Positions 21,898 to 32,434 of a stretch of DNA of 64,000 nt are shown one piece after another (position 1 is the first letter of the stretch; every line of letters starts with the position of its first letter). The position numbers were made by a program, and so were the translations under genes. A model generated the notes under the pieces. The model saw only the letters and a program-made list of their open reading frames with translations, made no database searches and had not been told where the DNA came from. Source of the DNA: an uncultured Chlorobiaceae bacterium (lineage in GTDB: Bacteria; Bacteroidota; Chlorobiia; Chlorobiales; Chlorobiaceae); NCBI GenBank assembly GCA_903851385.1, contig CAINOC010000004.1, positions 1-64,000 on the forward strand, read 5' to 3'.

Positions 21898-22257
21898 TTA
21901 TTTTGTTACTGGATTTTTAACCTTATCAATGACAATTGTCAGATGATTTGATCTTTTGCGAATCCTGAATGCCCGACCCATAGGCGCAGGAAGTGTTCTT
22001 TTCAGTGTGGTACCTTCATCAACAAAAATAGTTTTGACGAAAAGCTCCTGATCACTGACCCTCTCATCCGGATTCAGCTGCGCGTAATTTGCCACTGCTG
22101 ACTTAAGCGTCTGCATGACATTGCGTGAAGCTGCTTTGGTTGAGTTAAGCAGAATAGCCTTTGCCAGATCAACTTGTTTCCCTCGAACGAGGCCGGCCAC
22201 AAGACGCATTTTCCTTGGCGATGTCGGCGTATCCCGTAAAATTGCTTTAGCTTGCAT
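21898..22257 (-). CDS. rplV: 50S ribosomal protein L22
   Basis: Exit-tunnel protein of 119 residues whose extended loop lines the constriction. The [19 protein letters not shown] segment, and the tunnel-loop region before [11 protein letters not shown], match the family. Between rpsS and rpsC. Confidence 0.96.
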   Translation of the reverse strand: MQAKAILRDTPTSPRKMRLVAGLVRGKQVDLAKAILLNSTKAASRNVMQTLKSAVANYAQLNPDERVSDQELFVKTIFVDEGTTLKRTLPAPMGRAFRIRKRSNHLTIVIDKVKNPVTK

Positions 22258-22286
22258 GATATCTTTACCCTTTCGCGTTTTTCAAT

Positions 22287-22586
22287 TTATTTTTTCCTTG
22301 GTGCTGCGCCACCTTTTTCGGCCTTTCCACCACCAGCATGGCCGCGAAACGATCTCGTCGGGGCAAACTCTCCAAGCTTGTGACCTACCATATTATCACC
22401 TACATAGACCGGGACATGACTTTTGCCATTATGTACAGCAACTGTATGACCTACAAAATCAGGCGAAATCATTGAACTTCTGGACCAGGTCTTCACAACC
22501 TTTTTTTCTCCCTTGGTATTCATATCAAGGATCCGCTTTTCCAGCTTTATATCAATGAACGGTCCCTTTTTAAGTGATCTTGGCAT
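22287..22586 (-). CDS. rpsS: 30S ribosomal protein S19
   Basis: Small-subunit head protein, 99 residues. [19 protein letters not shown], the [21 protein letters not shown] core and the C-terminal [15 protein letters not shown] are diagnostic. Between rplB and rplV. Confidence 0.97.
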   Translation of the reverse strand: MPRSLKKGPFIDIKLEKRILDMNTKGEKKVVKTWSRSSMISPDFVGHTVAVHNGKSHVPVYVGDNMVGHKLGEFAPTRSFRGHAGGGKAEKGGAAPRKK

Positions 22587-22619
22587 AGTTTCTCTGCTTG
22601 TTGTTGTTAACCGCTATAG

Positions 22620-23459
22620 TTATTTGGCATTTCTGCCGCGTACAATCAATTTCTGTGAAGCCTTTTTCTTGTTTCTGGTCTTCAGACCCTTTGCAAGCTG
22701 ACCCCATGGTGACATAGGATGTTTTCTACCACCACCTGATTTCGATTTACCTTCACCACCACCCATCGGGTGATCGACCGGGTTCATCGCCATACCTCTT
22801 GTCTGTGGGCGGATTCCAAGCCAGCGACTTCTGCCGGCTTTTCCTAACACGACATTTTCATGATCGCTGTTACCCACTACTCCAATCGTCGCCCGGCACT
22901 CAACGCGGAGCTTGCGAATTTCACCTGAAGGAAGTTTAAGTGTAACATAATCACCCTCACGTGCAGCAAGAACAGCAAAACCTCCAGCTGAACGAACTAT
23001 CTGACCACCCTTTCCGGCCTTCATTTCAACATTGTGAATATCAGTACCGAGAGGAATATTTTTCAGTGTCATGGTGTTGCCGGCCTTGATTTCGACCTTT
23101 TCGCCACTTTCCACCTTGTCACCCACATTTAAACCTTTCGGGGCGAGAATATAACGTTTTTCTCCATCAATGTAATGCAATAATGCAATTCTTGATGAAC
23201 GATTCGGATCATACTCAATAGCAGCAACCGTTGCAGGTACTCCATCCTTGTTGCGCTTAAAATCGATAATCCTGTAATGCCTCTTATGTCCTCCACCTCT
23301 GTGCCTTGAAGTTTTTCTTCCTGCAGCATTTCGACCACCCGATTTCTTGAGTTTAACAAGCAAACCCTTTTCAGGAGTGGTTTTTGTTATTTCATCGAAT
23401 GCAGGGTAGGACATGAACCTTGACCCTGGCGTTACCGGCCTTAATTTCCTTATAGCCAT
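22620..23459 (-). CDS. rplB: 50S ribosomal protein L2
   Basis: Peptidyl-transferase-adjacent large-subunit protein, 279 residues, with an OB fold and an SH3-like domain. The conserved histidine loop appears in [19 protein letters not shown]; the N-terminal [16 protein letters not shown] and the [16 protein letters not shown]-like region are typical. Between rplW and rpsS. Confidence 0.98.
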   Translation of the reverse strand: MAIRKLRPVTPGSRFMSYPAFDEITKTTPEKGLLVKLKKSGGRNAAGRKTSRHRGGGHKRHYRIIDFKRNKDGVPATVAAIEYDPNRSSRIALLHYIDGEKRYILAPKGLNVGDKVESGEKVEIKAGNTMTLKNIPLGTDIHNVEMKAGKGGQIVRSAGGFAVLAAREGDYVTLKLPSGEIRKLRVECRATIGVVGNSDHENVVLGKAGRSRWLGIRPQTRGMAMNPVDHPMGGGEGKSKSGGGRKHPMSPWGQLAKGLKTRNKKKASQKLIVRGRNAK

Positions 23460-23490
23460 TTGAATGTATGATCTATCCTTTTTATGATTT

Positions 23491-23802
23491 CTATCCTTCG
23501 CTCTGCTGGGCTGAACCTGCGTAGTAATCTATCGCCTGGTCCTTTTTGAGAGTAACAATAGCTTTCTTCCAGTCACTCTTTTTACCGGTAATCAACCCTT
23601 TTCTGGTATTCTGGCTGCGGGATTTCCCGAGATAGTTAACCGTGCGAATCGATTTTACTTCTACACCAAATTTCTTTTCTACTGCTGTTTTTATTTCAAT
23701 CTTGTCTGCATCGGGTTTAACGATAAAGACATACTGTCCTTTCTTCTCTGTCAGGCCTGTACTTTTTTCAGTCAATAATGGCCGCAACAATGGGTTTTTC
23801 AT
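23491..23802 (-). CDS. rplW: 50S ribosomal protein L23
   Basis: Exit-site protein and docking point for trigger factor and SRP; 103 residues. N-terminal [14 protein letters not shown] and the [26 protein letters not shown]-type core are family features. Between rplD and rplB. Confidence 0.95.
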   Translation of the reverse strand: MKNPLLRPLLTEKSTGLTEKKGQYVFIVKPDADKIEIKTAVEKKFGVEVKSIRTVNYLGKSRSQNTRKGLITGKKSDWKKAIVTLKKDQAIDYYAGSAQQSEG

Positions 23803-23833
23803 CTCTTTAACTCCTTTTTCTGGAAAACTCCAA

Positions 23834-24472
23834 TTACCCTAATGTATCTTCAATTGTTTGCAACGCTGTCTTCTGAACAAGTACTGTATGACTATGAAGA
23901 ATATCGTATGTTGATGCAGTATCGGCAGTCATGATATTGAGTACTTCAATATTTCTACCTGATCTTGCAATAATCATATCATATTCAGGTGTAAGCAACA
24001 ATGTCTTTTTCTCTGAGAGTCCAAGGTTTTTCAGTATCTCTGCAAAAGGTTTTGTCTTGATATATTCAAACCTGAAATCCTCAACGACAACAATCTGGCC
24101 AGCCCTGGCTTTAGAACTCAATGCTGAACGTCTTGCAAGAAGTTTAACCTTCTTGTTGACCTTCTGTTCGTAAGCATGAGGTGTAGGGCCGAATATCGTT
24201 CCACCACCAATATTAAGCGGGGAACGTGTAGAACCCTGACGCGCATTGCCTGTGCCTTTCTGACGTAAAGGCTTTCTGCCTCCACCTCTTACTTCGCCAC
24301 GTGTTTTTGACTTGTGAGTACCCTGCCTCTTGTGTGCGAGAATCGACTTAACATCGAGATACATCGCATGTTCTGATATTTCAGCGCCGAATATATCATC
24401 ACGGAGCGTTACCACTTCCCCGGTTTCAGTGCCGCCGGTATTTAAAACTTTAAGTTCCATAGCTTCGCGCAT
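23834..24472 (-). CDS. rplD: 50S ribosomal protein L4
   Basis: Exit-tunnel protein and, in gamma-proteobacteria, attenuator of the S10 operon. 212 residues with the basic tunnel loop [29 protein letters not shown]-type region (about 50-85) and C-terminal globular part. The start may be the second Met ([10 protein letters not shown]), four residues in. Between rplC and rplW. Confidence 0.96.
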   Translation of the reverse strand: MREAMELKVLNTGGTETGEVVTLRDDIFGAEISEHAMYLDVKSILAHKRQGTHKSKTRGEVRGGGRKPLRQKGTGNARQGSTRSPLNIGGGTIFGPTPHAYEQKVNKKVKLLARRSALSSKARAGQIVVVEDFRFEYIKTKPFAEILKNLGLSEKKTLLLTPEYDMIIARSGRNIEVLNIMTADTASTYDILHSHTVLVQKTALQTIEDTLG

Positions 24473-24479
24473 TCAGCAT

Positions 24480-25109
24480 TTACTTTTTTGTAGAAACAAT
24501 CTTGACATAGGAATTCTTAGGTCCAGGCACAGATCCCTTTATAACAATAAGATTAGATTCAGGGATGATCTTGAATATCTGAAGATTCCTGACTGTAATA
24601 TTATCGGATCCCATGCGTCCAGCCATTCTGGTACCTTTGAAAACCCTTGACGGATCGGAAGAGCCACCGACAGATCCTGGAGCTCTCTGCCTGTCAGACT
24701 GACCGTGTGTTCTCTGTCCGCCGCTGAAATTATGACGTTTCATAACACCAGCAAAACCCTTTCCTTTCGAAACACCGAGAACATTAATTATCTCGCCTTC
24801 TTTGAAAGATTCAACGCTGACAGGACTACCGAGCTGAAGGTCCTGATTAAGCTCTGAAAAGTCAAACTCAGCCAATTTAAAGCCAGGAGCTACTCCTGCC
24901 TTTTTATAATGGCCCTGCAGCGGCTTGCTTACTTTTTTCTCATCTCTTTCACCGATACCAACCTGATAAGCATCGTATCCGTCTGTACAAACACGTTTAA
25001 CCTGTGTCACAAAGCATGGACCTGCCTGGATAATCGTGCAGGATACTGCTTCGCGTTTATCATTGAATAAACGGGTCATGCCGATTTTTTTTCCAAGAAT
25101 CGCACCCAT
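24480..25109 (-). CDS. rplC: 50S ribosomal protein L3
   Basis: Early-assembly large-subunit protein, 209 residues. The N-terminal [11 protein letters not shown] and the central [20 protein letters not shown] and [18 protein letters not shown] segments are diagnostic. Eight bases separate it from rplD. Confidence 0.97.
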   Translation of the reverse strand: MGAILGKKIGMTRLFNDKREAVSCTIIQAGPCFVTQVKRVCTDGYDAYQVGIGERDEKKVSKPLQGHYKKAGVAPGFKLAEFDFSELNQDLQLGSPVSVESFKEGEIINVLGVSKGKGFAGVMKRHNFSGGQRTHGQSDRQRAPGSVGGSSDPSRVFKGTRMAGRMGSDNITVRNLQIFKIIPESNLIVIKGSVPGPKNSYVKIVSTKK

Positions 25110-25132
25110 ATTGAATTAACTATTCTAATTCT

Positions 25133-25444
25133 TTAAGACTTAATTTCAACATCAACACCACTTGGAAGCTCCAGCTTCATCAGCATATCTATGGTTCTGG
25201 ATGTCGGGTTTATTATTTCAATCAACCTCTTGTGAGAGGAGAAAGAAAACTGCTCACGTGACTTCTTGTCAACATGCGGAGACCGGTTTACGGTATACAC
25301 ATGAGATTTTGTAGGCAGCGGTATTGGACCAAAGATGATAGCATCTGTCTGCTTGACTACATCAATAATCCTTAACGCCCACTTATCAACCAGACTATGG
25401 TCATAAGACTTGAGCTTTATTCTGATCTTTTGCTGTACAGCCAC
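25133..25444 (-). CDS. rpsJ: 30S ribosomal protein S10
   Basis: Small-subunit head protein, also a NusB-partner in antitermination (NusE). 103 residues with [37 protein letters not shown] and the C-terminal [10 protein letters not shown]. It opens the S10 part of the cluster, 76 bp after tuf; a terminator-like hairpin lies in that gap. Confidence 0.97.
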   Translation of the reverse strand: MAVQQKIRIKLKSYDHSLVDKWALRIIDVVKQTDAIIFGPIPLPTKSHVYTVNRSPHVDKKSREQFSFSSHKRLIEIINPTSRTIDMLMKLELPSGVDVEIKS

Positions 25445-25470
25445 TTGTCAACCCTGTTTCGTGTTATCAA

Positions 25471-25501
25471 TAAAAATAGGACGGGATCTCTGGCCCCGTC
25501 C
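25471..25501 (-). terminator. Hairpin with U tract between tuf and rpsJ
   Basis: On the minus strand GGACGGG (rc of 25495-25501) pairs with CCCGTCC (rc of 25479-25485) around a 9-nt loop, followed by TATTTTTA. It looks like an intrinsic terminator or attenuator after tuf; part of the reading could still pass into the S10 genes. Confidence 0.65.
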
Positions 25502-25520
25502 CGAGACGCTATACAATTTA

Positions 25521-26702
25521 TTATTCAATAATCTTGGTTACGGAACCCGCACCGACGGTACGACCGCCCTCACGGATAGCGAAACGAAGAGCCTCATCCA
25601 TCGCGATAGGAGCGAGCAACTCAACATTAACCTGAAGGTTATCGCCAGGCATAACCATCTCAACGCCTTCAGGCAAAGTAACTGAACCAGTCACATCTGT
25701 TGTACGGAAATAGAACTGAGGACGGTAACCGTTGAAGAACGGTGTATGACGTCCACCCTCTTCCTTTTTAAGGATATAAACCTCAGCTGTAAACTTGGTG
25801 TGCGGCTTGATAGTACCTGGTTTTGCGATAACCATTCCACGCTCAAGTTCAGTCTTGTCAACACCTCTGAGAAGAAGACCGGCGTTATCGCCTGCCTGTC
25901 CTATATCAAGAAGCTTCTGGAACATTTCAATTCCGGTAACAACTGATTTGCGAGTAGGTCTGATACCGACAATTTCTACCTCTTCGTTGATCTTTATAAC
26001 ACCTCTTTCTATTCTTCCGGTACCTACTGTACCACGACCTGAAATAGAGAATACATCTTCAACAGGCATCAAGAATGGCTTGTCAATGTCACGAACCGGC
26101 TCTGGAATAAATTCATCAACAGCATCCATAAGCTCCATGATAGCTTTCTCGCCTTCCGGATCGCCTTCAAGTGCCTTAAGTGCAGAACCTTTGATAATCG
26201 GGATATCATCGCCGGGGAAATCGTACTGTGTCAAAAGCTCTCTGAGTTCAAGCTCTACAAGCTCGATGAGTTCCGGATCGGCAATGTCAACTTTGTTAAG
26301 AAAAACAACAAGTGCAGGAACGTTAACCTGACGGGCAAGCAGAATGTGCTCACGAGTCTGAGGCATAGGACCATCGGTACCTGCTACTACAAGAATAGCG
26401 CCATCCATCTGGGCAGCACCGGTGATCATGTTTTTAATGTAGTCAGCGTGACCAGGACAGTCGATGTGCGCATAGTGACGCTTTTTTGTCTGGTACTCAA
26501 CGTGTGCAGTTGAAATGGTAATACCGCGTTCTCTCTCTTCAGGAGCTTTATCGATACTTCCGAAATCGCGCTGCAGTGCAAGACCCTGCTTTGCAAGAAC
26601 CGAAGTAATTGCAGCTGTCAAGGTTGTCTTACCATGGTCAACGTGACCGATGGTTCCTATATTGACGTGGGGTTTATCCCTTTTGTAGGACTCTTTTGCC
26701 AT
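25521..26702 (-). CDS. tuf: Elongation factor Tu
   Basis: GTPase that delivers aminoacyl-tRNA to the ribosome, 393 residues. G1 [10 protein letters not shown] (about 18-27), G3 DCPGHADY, G4 NKVD, and the two beta-barrel domains with the C-terminal [15 protein letters not shown] are visible. Str-operon position between fusA and rpsJ. Only one tuf copy is in the window. Confidence 0.98.
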   Translation of the reverse strand: MAKESYKRDKPHVNIGTIGHVDHGKTTLTAAITSVLAKQGLALQRDFGSIDKAPEERERGITISTAHVEYQTKKRHYAHIDCPGHADYIKNMITGAAQMDGAILVVAGTDGPMPQTREHILLARQVNVPALVVFLNKVDIADPELIELVELELRELLTQYDFPGDDIPIIKGSALKALEGDPEGEKAIMELMDAVDEFIPEPVRDIDKPFLMPVEDVFSISGRGTVGTGRIERGVIKINEEVEIVGIRPTRKSVVTGIEMFQKLLDIGQAGDNAGLLLRGVDKTELERGMVIAKPGTIKPHTKFTAEVYILKKEEGGRHTPFFNGYRPQFYFRTTDVTGSVTLPEGVEMVMPGDNLQVNVELLAPIAMDEALRFAIREGGRTVGAGSVTKIIE

Positions 26703-26770
26703 AACTTATCTCCGTGACGGTTATCTTTTATTGATTGTAATAGTTAAAACTGATAGTCTCTGTTGCTCGC

Positions 26771-28885
26771 TTATTCCGAATCCTTGCTTACCCTCTTCAC
26801 CTGCAAAGCTTCCGCAATATTGCGGGGACCTTCGCGATAACAGTCAAACTCCATAGAATAATTTGCCCTTCCCTGACTCATTGAACGAAGATCGGTTGAA
26901 TATCCGAACATCGCTGAAAGAGGAACCTTGGCATTGACAAACTGAGCTCCTGCTCTCTGCCCCATACCTTCAATATGACCACGGCGACTGGAGAGATCAC
27001 CCATAACATCACCGAGATACTCGTCAGGCGTTACGACTTCAACCTTCATGATCGGCTCAAGGAGTACAGGATCAGCCTTTTTGGCCGCTCCCTTGAACCC
27101 GATGGAACCGGCAATCTTGAATGCCATTTCTGAAGAGTCAACTTCATGGTACTTACCGTCGTAGAGTGTCACCTTGATATCCTGCATCGGAAAACCTGCA
27201 ACAACACCACTCTTCATGGCCTGCTGCACACCGGCATTGACTGCGGGTATATACTCTCTCGGGATAACTCCACCTTTGACAGCATCAACAAATTCGTATC
27301 CTTTTCCTTCCTCAAGCGGCTCAACAGTAATATTGACCAGACCAAACTGACCTTTACCACCGGACTGGCGAACAAACTTACCCTCAAAATCAACTTTTTT
27401 TCTGATCGTCTCGCGGTAAGCAACCTGCGGCTGACCAACATTCGCCTCAACCTTAAACTCACGCCGAAGCCTGTCAACCAGAATCTCAAGATGGAGTTCA
27501 CCCATACCGGCAATCAAAGTCTGACCGGTTTCATCATCAGTCTTAACTTTAAAAGTAGGGTCCTCTTCAGCAAGCTTCGCAAGCGACATACCGAGCTTAT
27601 CGTTATCGGCTTTTGTTTTCGGTTCAATCGCAATCTCAATAACCGGCTCAGGAAAAATCATTTTTTCGAGAACAACCGGATTATTTTCTTCACAGAGTGT
27701 ATCACCTGTCCTTACATCCTTCAAACCTACAGCAGCCGCAATGTCGCCGCAATAGACAAAATCTATATCCTCTCTCTTGTTGGAGTGCATCTGAAGGATT
27801 CGACCAATACGCTCTTTCTTGCCAGTCATGGTATTCAAGACATAACTGCCTGCCTTGAGAACACCTGAATAAACCCTGAAAAAGGTAAGCTTGCCGACAA
27901 AAGGATCTGTAGCAATTTTAAAGGCAAGAGCTGCAAATGGCTCATCGTCTTTCGGCTCGCGAGATATCGACTCTTCAGTACGCGGGTGGTGACCCTCGAC
28001 AGCACCAACATCAACGGGAGAAGCAAGATACTCGACCACTGCATCCAGCATAAACTGAACACCCTTATTCTTAAAGGATGAACCGCAAAGTACCGGTATA
28101 ATAGTAACCTTAAGTGTTGCCTGACGAAGAACGTTTCTTACCTCTTCCTCAGTAATATCCTCACCATTCAAATACTTCTCAAGAAGTGTGTCATCATGCT
28201 CGGAAACAGCCTCAAGCATGTTAATCCGCCATGTGCGCGCCTCGTTCTGCAGGTCATGAGGAATCTCAACCTCTTCATAGGTACTGCCGTCTTCCTTATC
28301 ATAAATGATACCTTTCATTCTGATAAGATCGACGAATCCGGCAAAAATCTCACCCTCACCGATCGGTATCTGGAGAGGAACAGGATTTGCGCTCAATCTC
28401 TCTTTAATAGCCTTGACAGTCTCAAAAAAGTTTGCTCCGGTCCTATCCATCTTATTGACATAGGCAATCCTCGGCACACCATACTTATTTGCCTGGCGCC
28501 ATACTGTTTCAGACTGTGGCTCAACACCGCCAACAGCACAGAAAAGTGCAACCGCACCATCAAGTACTCGAAGTGAACGCTCAACCTCAACAGTAAAGTC
28601 TACGTGACCAGGCGTATCTATAATATTAATCCTGTGATTAACTCCGGTATAGTTACCAAACTTCGGAGTCCAAAAACAGGTTGTAGCGGCAGAGGTGATT
28701 GTAATACCACGCTCTTTTTCCTGATCCATCCAGTCCATCGTCGCACCACCGTCATGCACCTCACCCATCCGATGCAAGCGACCAGTGTAAAACAAAATCC
28801 TCTCTGTCGTTGTCGTCTTCCCTGCATCAATGTGAGCCATGATGCCGATGTTGCGTACTTTATCTAAATCAACCAGCCTTGCCAT
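26771..28885 (-). CDS. fusA: Elongation factor G
   Basis: Translocation GTPase, 704 residues, with G1 [15 protein letters not shown] (about 17-31), G3 [10 protein letters not shown]4 NKMDR, the domain II barrel, and the domain IV-V region with [15 protein letters not shown]. Str-operon position between rpsG and tuf. No truncation. Confidence 0.98.
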   Translation of the reverse strand: MARLVDLDKVRNIGIMAHIDAGKTTTTERILFYTGRLHRMGEVHDGGATMDWMDQEKERGITITSAATTCFWTPKFGNYTGVNHRINIIDTPGHVDFTVEVERSLRVLDGAVALFCAVGGVEPQSETVWRQANKYGVPRIAYVNKMDRTGANFFETVKAIKERLSANPVPLQIPIGEGEIFAGFVDLIRMKGIIYDKEDGSTYEEVEIPHDLQNEARTWRINMLEAVSEHDDTLLEKYLNGEDITEEEVRNVLRQATLKVTIIPVLCGSSFKNKGVQFMLDAVVEYLASPVDVGAVEGHHPRTEESISREPKDDEPFAALAFKIATDPFVGKLTFFRVYSGVLKAGSYVLNTMTGKKERIGRILQMHSNKREDIDFVYCGDIAAAVGLKDVRTGDTLCEENNPVVLEKMIFPEPVIEIAIEPKTKADNDKLGMSLAKLAEEDPTFKVKTDDETGQTLIAGMGELHLEILVDRLRREFKVEANVGQPQVAYRETIRKKVDFEGKFVRQSGGKGQFGLVNITVEPLEEGKGYEFVDAVKGGVIPREYIPAVNAGVQQAMKSGVVAGFPMQDIKVTLYDGKYHEVDSSEMAFKIAGSIGFKGAAKKADPVLLEPIMKVEVVTPDEYLGDVMGDLSSRRGHIEGMGQRAGAQFVNAKVPLSAMFGYSTDLRSMSQGRANYSMEFDCYREGPRNIAEALQVKRVSKDSE

Positions 28886-28925
28886 AACAAAATTTTTGAC
28901 CTTTTATCTACACTTAAACAACTAC

Positions 28926-29393
28926 TTAGAACCTGAAATGCGCAAATGCCTTGTTAGCATCAGCCATTCTGTGAACCTCATCGCGCTTTTTCACCGACGC
29001 ACCCTGCTCGTTAGCAGCATCCATCAGCTCAGCAGCAAGCTTCTCAGCCATGGATTTTCCTCCACGCTTGGCAGCATACATCTTCAACCAGCGGAACGCA
29101 AGCGCACCTCTTCTTGAAGCTTTAACTTCCATAGGAATCTGGTATGTCGCGCCGCCAACTCTCTTACTGCGAACCTCAACAACCGGTGCAATATGCGACA
29201 TAGCCTTGCGGTAAACCTCAAGAGGATCTTCACCAGCCATTTTCTCGCCAATAATAGCAAAAGCATCGTACACAATCTTTGTAGCAACTGCTTTCTTACC
29301 ATCAAGCATCACAGCATTGATAAAACGGGCAACACTTTCATCCCCGTAACGAAAATCAACACCTATTCTTTTATAGCCACCTTTTTTCGGCAT
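28926..29393 (-). CDS. rpsG: 30S ribosomal protein S7
   Basis: Head-organising small-subunit protein, 155 residues, and str-operon repressor in other bacteria. The [24 protein letters not shown]-type and the [28 protein letters not shown] segments are typical. Between rpsL and fusA. Confidence 0.97.
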   Translation of the reverse strand: MPKKGGYKRIGVDFRYGDESVARFINAVMLDGKKAVATKIVYDAFAIIGEKMAGEDPLEVYRKAMSHIAPVVEVRSKRVGGATYQIPMEVKASRRGALAFRWLKMYAAKRGGKSMAEKLAAELMDAANEQGASVKKRDEVHRMADANKAFAHFRF

Positions 29394-29419
29394 ATTCTTC
29401 TATAAATTTATGATTGGAC

Positions 29420-29827
29420 CTATCTGCCTTTACCCTTGACAGGAGCAGCTGCACCGGCTTTCGGCTGCTTGGCCCCATACTTCGAACGACTCTGCTTACG
29501 ATCAGCAACACCGGACGTATCCAGCGAACCACGGACAATATGATAACGCACACCAGGAAGATCCTTCACCCTGCCGCCTCGAATCAAAACGATCGAGTGC
29601 TCCTGCAGGTTATGACCCTCTCCCGGGATATATGCTGTAACCTCAATTTTATTGGACAACCTTACACGCGCAACTTTCCGTAACGCTGAGTTAGGTTTTT
29701 TTGGTGTAGTCGTGTAAACACGAGTACAAACACCACGCTTTTGCGGGCATTTATCAAGCGCCGGTGACGCCGTCTTTACTACTTTTACACTTCTTCCGAG
29801 CCTGATGAGCTGCTGAATCGTCGGCAT
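29420..29827 (-). CDS. rpsL: 30S ribosomal protein S12
   Basis: Decoding-centre protein, 135 residues. The streptomycin-relevant loop [18 protein letters not shown] (about residues 40-57) and [28 protein letters not shown] are intact; the lysine of PKKPNS is wild type. It is the first gene of the ribosomal super-cluster, so the main promoter should lie in the 228 bp upstream. Confidence 0.98.
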   Translation of the reverse strand: MPTIQQLIRLGRSVKVVKTASPALDKCPQKRGVCTRVYTTTPKKPNSALRKVARVRLSNKIEVTAYIPGEGHNLQEHSIVLIRGGRVKDLPGVRYHIVRGSLDTSGVADRKQSRSKYGAKQPKAGAAAPVKGKGR

Positions 29828-29900
29828 ACTAAAACTCTCTTTCTATTTAAAAACCTCTGATTACAAAAGACGCAATCCTAAAAATTCCATAAGGACAACC

Positions 29901-29928
29901 AATGTAAGAGAATTATGAAAAATAACAA
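29901..29928 (-). promoter_or_regulatory. Candidate promoter for the rpsL super-cluster
   Basis: On the minus strand TTGTTA (rc of 29923-29928) and TACATT (rc of 29901-29906) are spaced 16 bp, about 75 bp before the rpsL start. It is the best -35/-10 pair I found in this 228-bp gap. The rest of the gap (29930-30055) has a purine-rich stretch with a run of seven G on the minus strand and a GC-rich patch near 30000-30020 that may terminate the YfhO operon of the other block poorly or not at all. Confidence 0.35.
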
Positions 29929-30055
29929 AACCTAATTCATCATTTTTCTTCTCTTGATAAAAAATCTTTCCCCCCCTCCTTTTCCCCTTCACAGAGATGC
30001 CGGAAAGCCCGCAGGCACTGTTAAAACTTTCTAAACATTTACCGTTCTTTCAGGA

Positions 30056-32434
30056 TCATATCCCTGGCTTCGTGCGAAAACGACCTGCAACTACACCAAC
30101 TGAAATCAGGAGTATTGCAGTGCCGAATGCGCCAAGCGATATCCATCGACCTGTTTCAAAGCCACTTCTGTCATAATAGAACTCTACACGATTGCTTCCG
30201 GCTGGAATGATGACTCCCCGTAGCAATCCGTTCACCTTGGTCATTGAAGCATTATGACCGTCAACCTTCACCTTCCACCGCAAGGGATAATAAAGTTCAC
30301 TGACAACCAGAAATGCCTCGCCCGGAGCCGACACTAGGAGATCCATCATCTCAGGCTTTACCTGGACGGATGTCACAGTTGCTGCCGAAAACGTCTTTGT
30401 TCCAGTCCAGGCTGCTCCTTCGACATAGGCTTCCCCGGAAGCAGCGTGATCATCAAGAAGCTTCGGAAACAGATCTTCGTCTGCTTTTACCGATGTCAGG
30501 CGATTGGCAAACCATGCTCTGGGAAGCGCTCCCTGAAGCCTGTAGACATAGACCTTGAGCGGGCCGGCTGCCAGATGGAGTGAGCCGCTCTTTACCAGTT
30601 CGAGTGCCGGATTTTCAACTGGTTCCGGAGTGATGATATAGAGAACATTGAGCATTCTAAGAATATTCAGACTGGCAAGGTTTCCTGTTTTTGCAAGAAA
30701 CTCTTCATAGAGCTTGAGTTTTGCCGGATGGTAGCCGCCTGCAGATTCGATACCGAAAAGAGCAAACTTGTTTTCAGCAAAAAGCGGTCCGGCAGGATAG
30801 ACCCTGAACAGCCCTTTCCTTGACGCAAGATAGCTGGTAATGTCATCATGGCGGAAAGCACGTTCCACAATAGTGCTGTCGGTAAAAACGGGGGGGCGCA
30901 GAGAGGCTTCGGATGGGATGACTATCTGCAGATCAAGCGAGAGCAGGTCGCCAAGTGCTATGAAAATCAGCAGGACAACCGACAACTTCCTGGAGAGAGT
31001 GTTTTTTATAATAAGCCACAGCACTCCGAACGAGAGGGTTACTGCCAGCATAACGACAAGAAAACTATCCTTCAGTTGCTCCCACCGAACTTTATTGACC
31101 ATAAAGGCCATATTAAAGCCTCCAACGGATGGATCAGGATAGAGTGAGCGGAAAAATCCCTCAATGCTTTGTTCAAACACAAGGAAAAGAAGCAGCAGTG
31201 ACGCAAAAGCAAGAGCTCCTTTGTAAAGAGGTTTCTTCAGGCGATCCGATGGGCACTGAAGCAGTTCCTGAACTCCAAGTGCAGCAAAAAATGCCAGAAT
31301 AAGATAAACCATGATCAGGGCCATCGATGGTACCCTGAACTTGCTGAATAAGGGGGCCGCATAATAGAAGAAATTAAAAACAGGAGTAAAAAAACTCCCG
31401 AACGACAATAGCAGAAATAGCAGCAGGCCTGCAACCAAAAACCAGGTCGTCGGCTCCTTCCTGCGAGATGCAGCACCTCCAATGGCAAGCAGAAGCACAA
31501 CAATTCCGGCATAATGCGGAAAATCGGTAAACGGCATAAACCCCCAGTAGGTCACCCCTCCAAAACCAAAACTTCCAGGACAGAGAAAGGTCAGAAGTTC
31601 CAATGGGTGCATAGACCAGAGGGTGGCATAGTCCCATGTAGCACCTCCGCCAGCAGCCGCCATTCCCCTGACTGAGTAGGCGGCATACTGGGATGCCGGA
31701 AGGTAAATCGAAGCTGACATACCGATACCGCAGGCAAGCGCCAGCAGAATGAGTAGGGTGAGCTTCAGGTTTTTATGAAGCCCATCCCGGCGGGAAATGA
31801 GAAGAAACAAGAGAAAGAGCAGGGAAAGCATCCACGAATAGTATGCAATCTGGACATGAGCCCGCTGCAGCTGAAAGCCGGCAACAAGAGCAAGAATACC
31901 TGCTTCAGTGAGCCCTTGCCGCTCAACAAGCCTCCTTATCGCCCAGAGCATCCAGGGAATATATGCCGCTGTCATAAGCTGACTGCCATGACCATGGACC
32001 AGCATAGCCGTCATATATGGGTTGAGCATGAAAACAGCACCGCCGAAAAACGTAGCAATTGTTGAAAGTCTGAAATCGCGCAAAAAAAGAAAGAGTCCGA
32101 AGCCCGCAAATGCGAGATGAAGCAGCTGAAGGAAAATACCACTAGTATGAAAGAGGTTAAAAAACAGGTTAGGATAGTAGAGTCCGCTCAGATAACTGAA
32201 GGACTCAACGGTCGGCATACCTGAAAAAATCCATGGCTGCCAGAGTGGATAGCTCCCGGTTGCCTCATGAACCCGGTCGAGAGCAATCGTTGAAGCCAAG
32301 GGAACCAGAGTGTCGGGTGCAACAAGGATATTCGACTGAAACACGAGGGGGTAAAAGAGTAAGAGTGCCAGAACCGTATAGCCGGCAAATACAATAAGAA
32401 ACAGCAGGATTGATTTCTTCACAAGCGGTATCAC
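30056..32434 (-). CDS. YfhO-family membrane protein (putative glycosyl transfer/glycolipid enzyme)
   Basis: A 792-residue integral membrane protein with some 12-13 hydrophobic segments in the first 520 residues and a soluble C-terminal part (about 530-760) that ends with one more membrane helix. Large proteins of this shape (YfhO/DUF6541-like) are linked to lipoteichoic acid or extracellular polysaccharide glycosylation in other bacteria. N-terminal loop FQSNILVAPDTLVPLAS and the FSGMPTVES segment match YfhO. It is the last gene of the polysaccharide operon and overlaps the flippase gene by four bases. Substrate is unknown. Confidence 0.75.
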   Translation of the reverse strand: MIPLVKKSILLFLIVFAGYTVLALLLFYPLVFQSNILVAPDTLVPLASTIALDRVHEATGSYPLWQPWIFSGMPTVESFSYLSGLYYPNLFFNLFHTSGIFLQLLHLAFAGFGLFLFLRDFRLSTIATFFGGAVFMLNPYMTAMLVHGHGSQLMTAAYIPWMLWAIRRLVERQGLTEAGILALVAGFQLQRAHVQIAYYSWMLSLLFLLFLLISRRDGLHKNLKLTLLILLALACGIGMSASIYLPASQYAAYSVRGMAAAGGGATWDYATLWSMHPLELLTFLCPGSFGFGGVTYWGFMPFTDFPHYAGIVVLLLAIGGAASRRKEPTTWFLVAGLLLFLLLSFGSFFTPVFNFFYYAAPLFSKFRVPSMALIMVYLILAFFAALGVQELLQCPSDRLKKPLYKGALAFASLLLLFLVFEQSIEGFFRSLYPDPSVGGFNMAFMVNKVRWEQLKDSFLVVMLAVTLSFGVLWLIIKNTLSRKLSVVLLIFIALGDLLSLDLQIVIPSEASLRPPVFTDSTIVERAFRHDDITSYLASRKGLFRVYPAGPLFAENKFALFGIESAGGYHPAKLKLYEEFLAKTGNLASLNILRMLNVLYIITPEPVENPALELVKSGSLHLAAGPLKVYVYRLQGALPRAWFANRLTSVKADEDLFPKLLDDHAASGEAYVEGAAWTGTKTFSAATVTSVQVKPEMMDLLVSAPGEAFLVVSELYYPLRWKVKVDGHNASMTKVNGLLRGVIIPAGSNRVEFYYDRSGFETGRWISLGAFGTAILLISVGVVAGRFRTKPGI

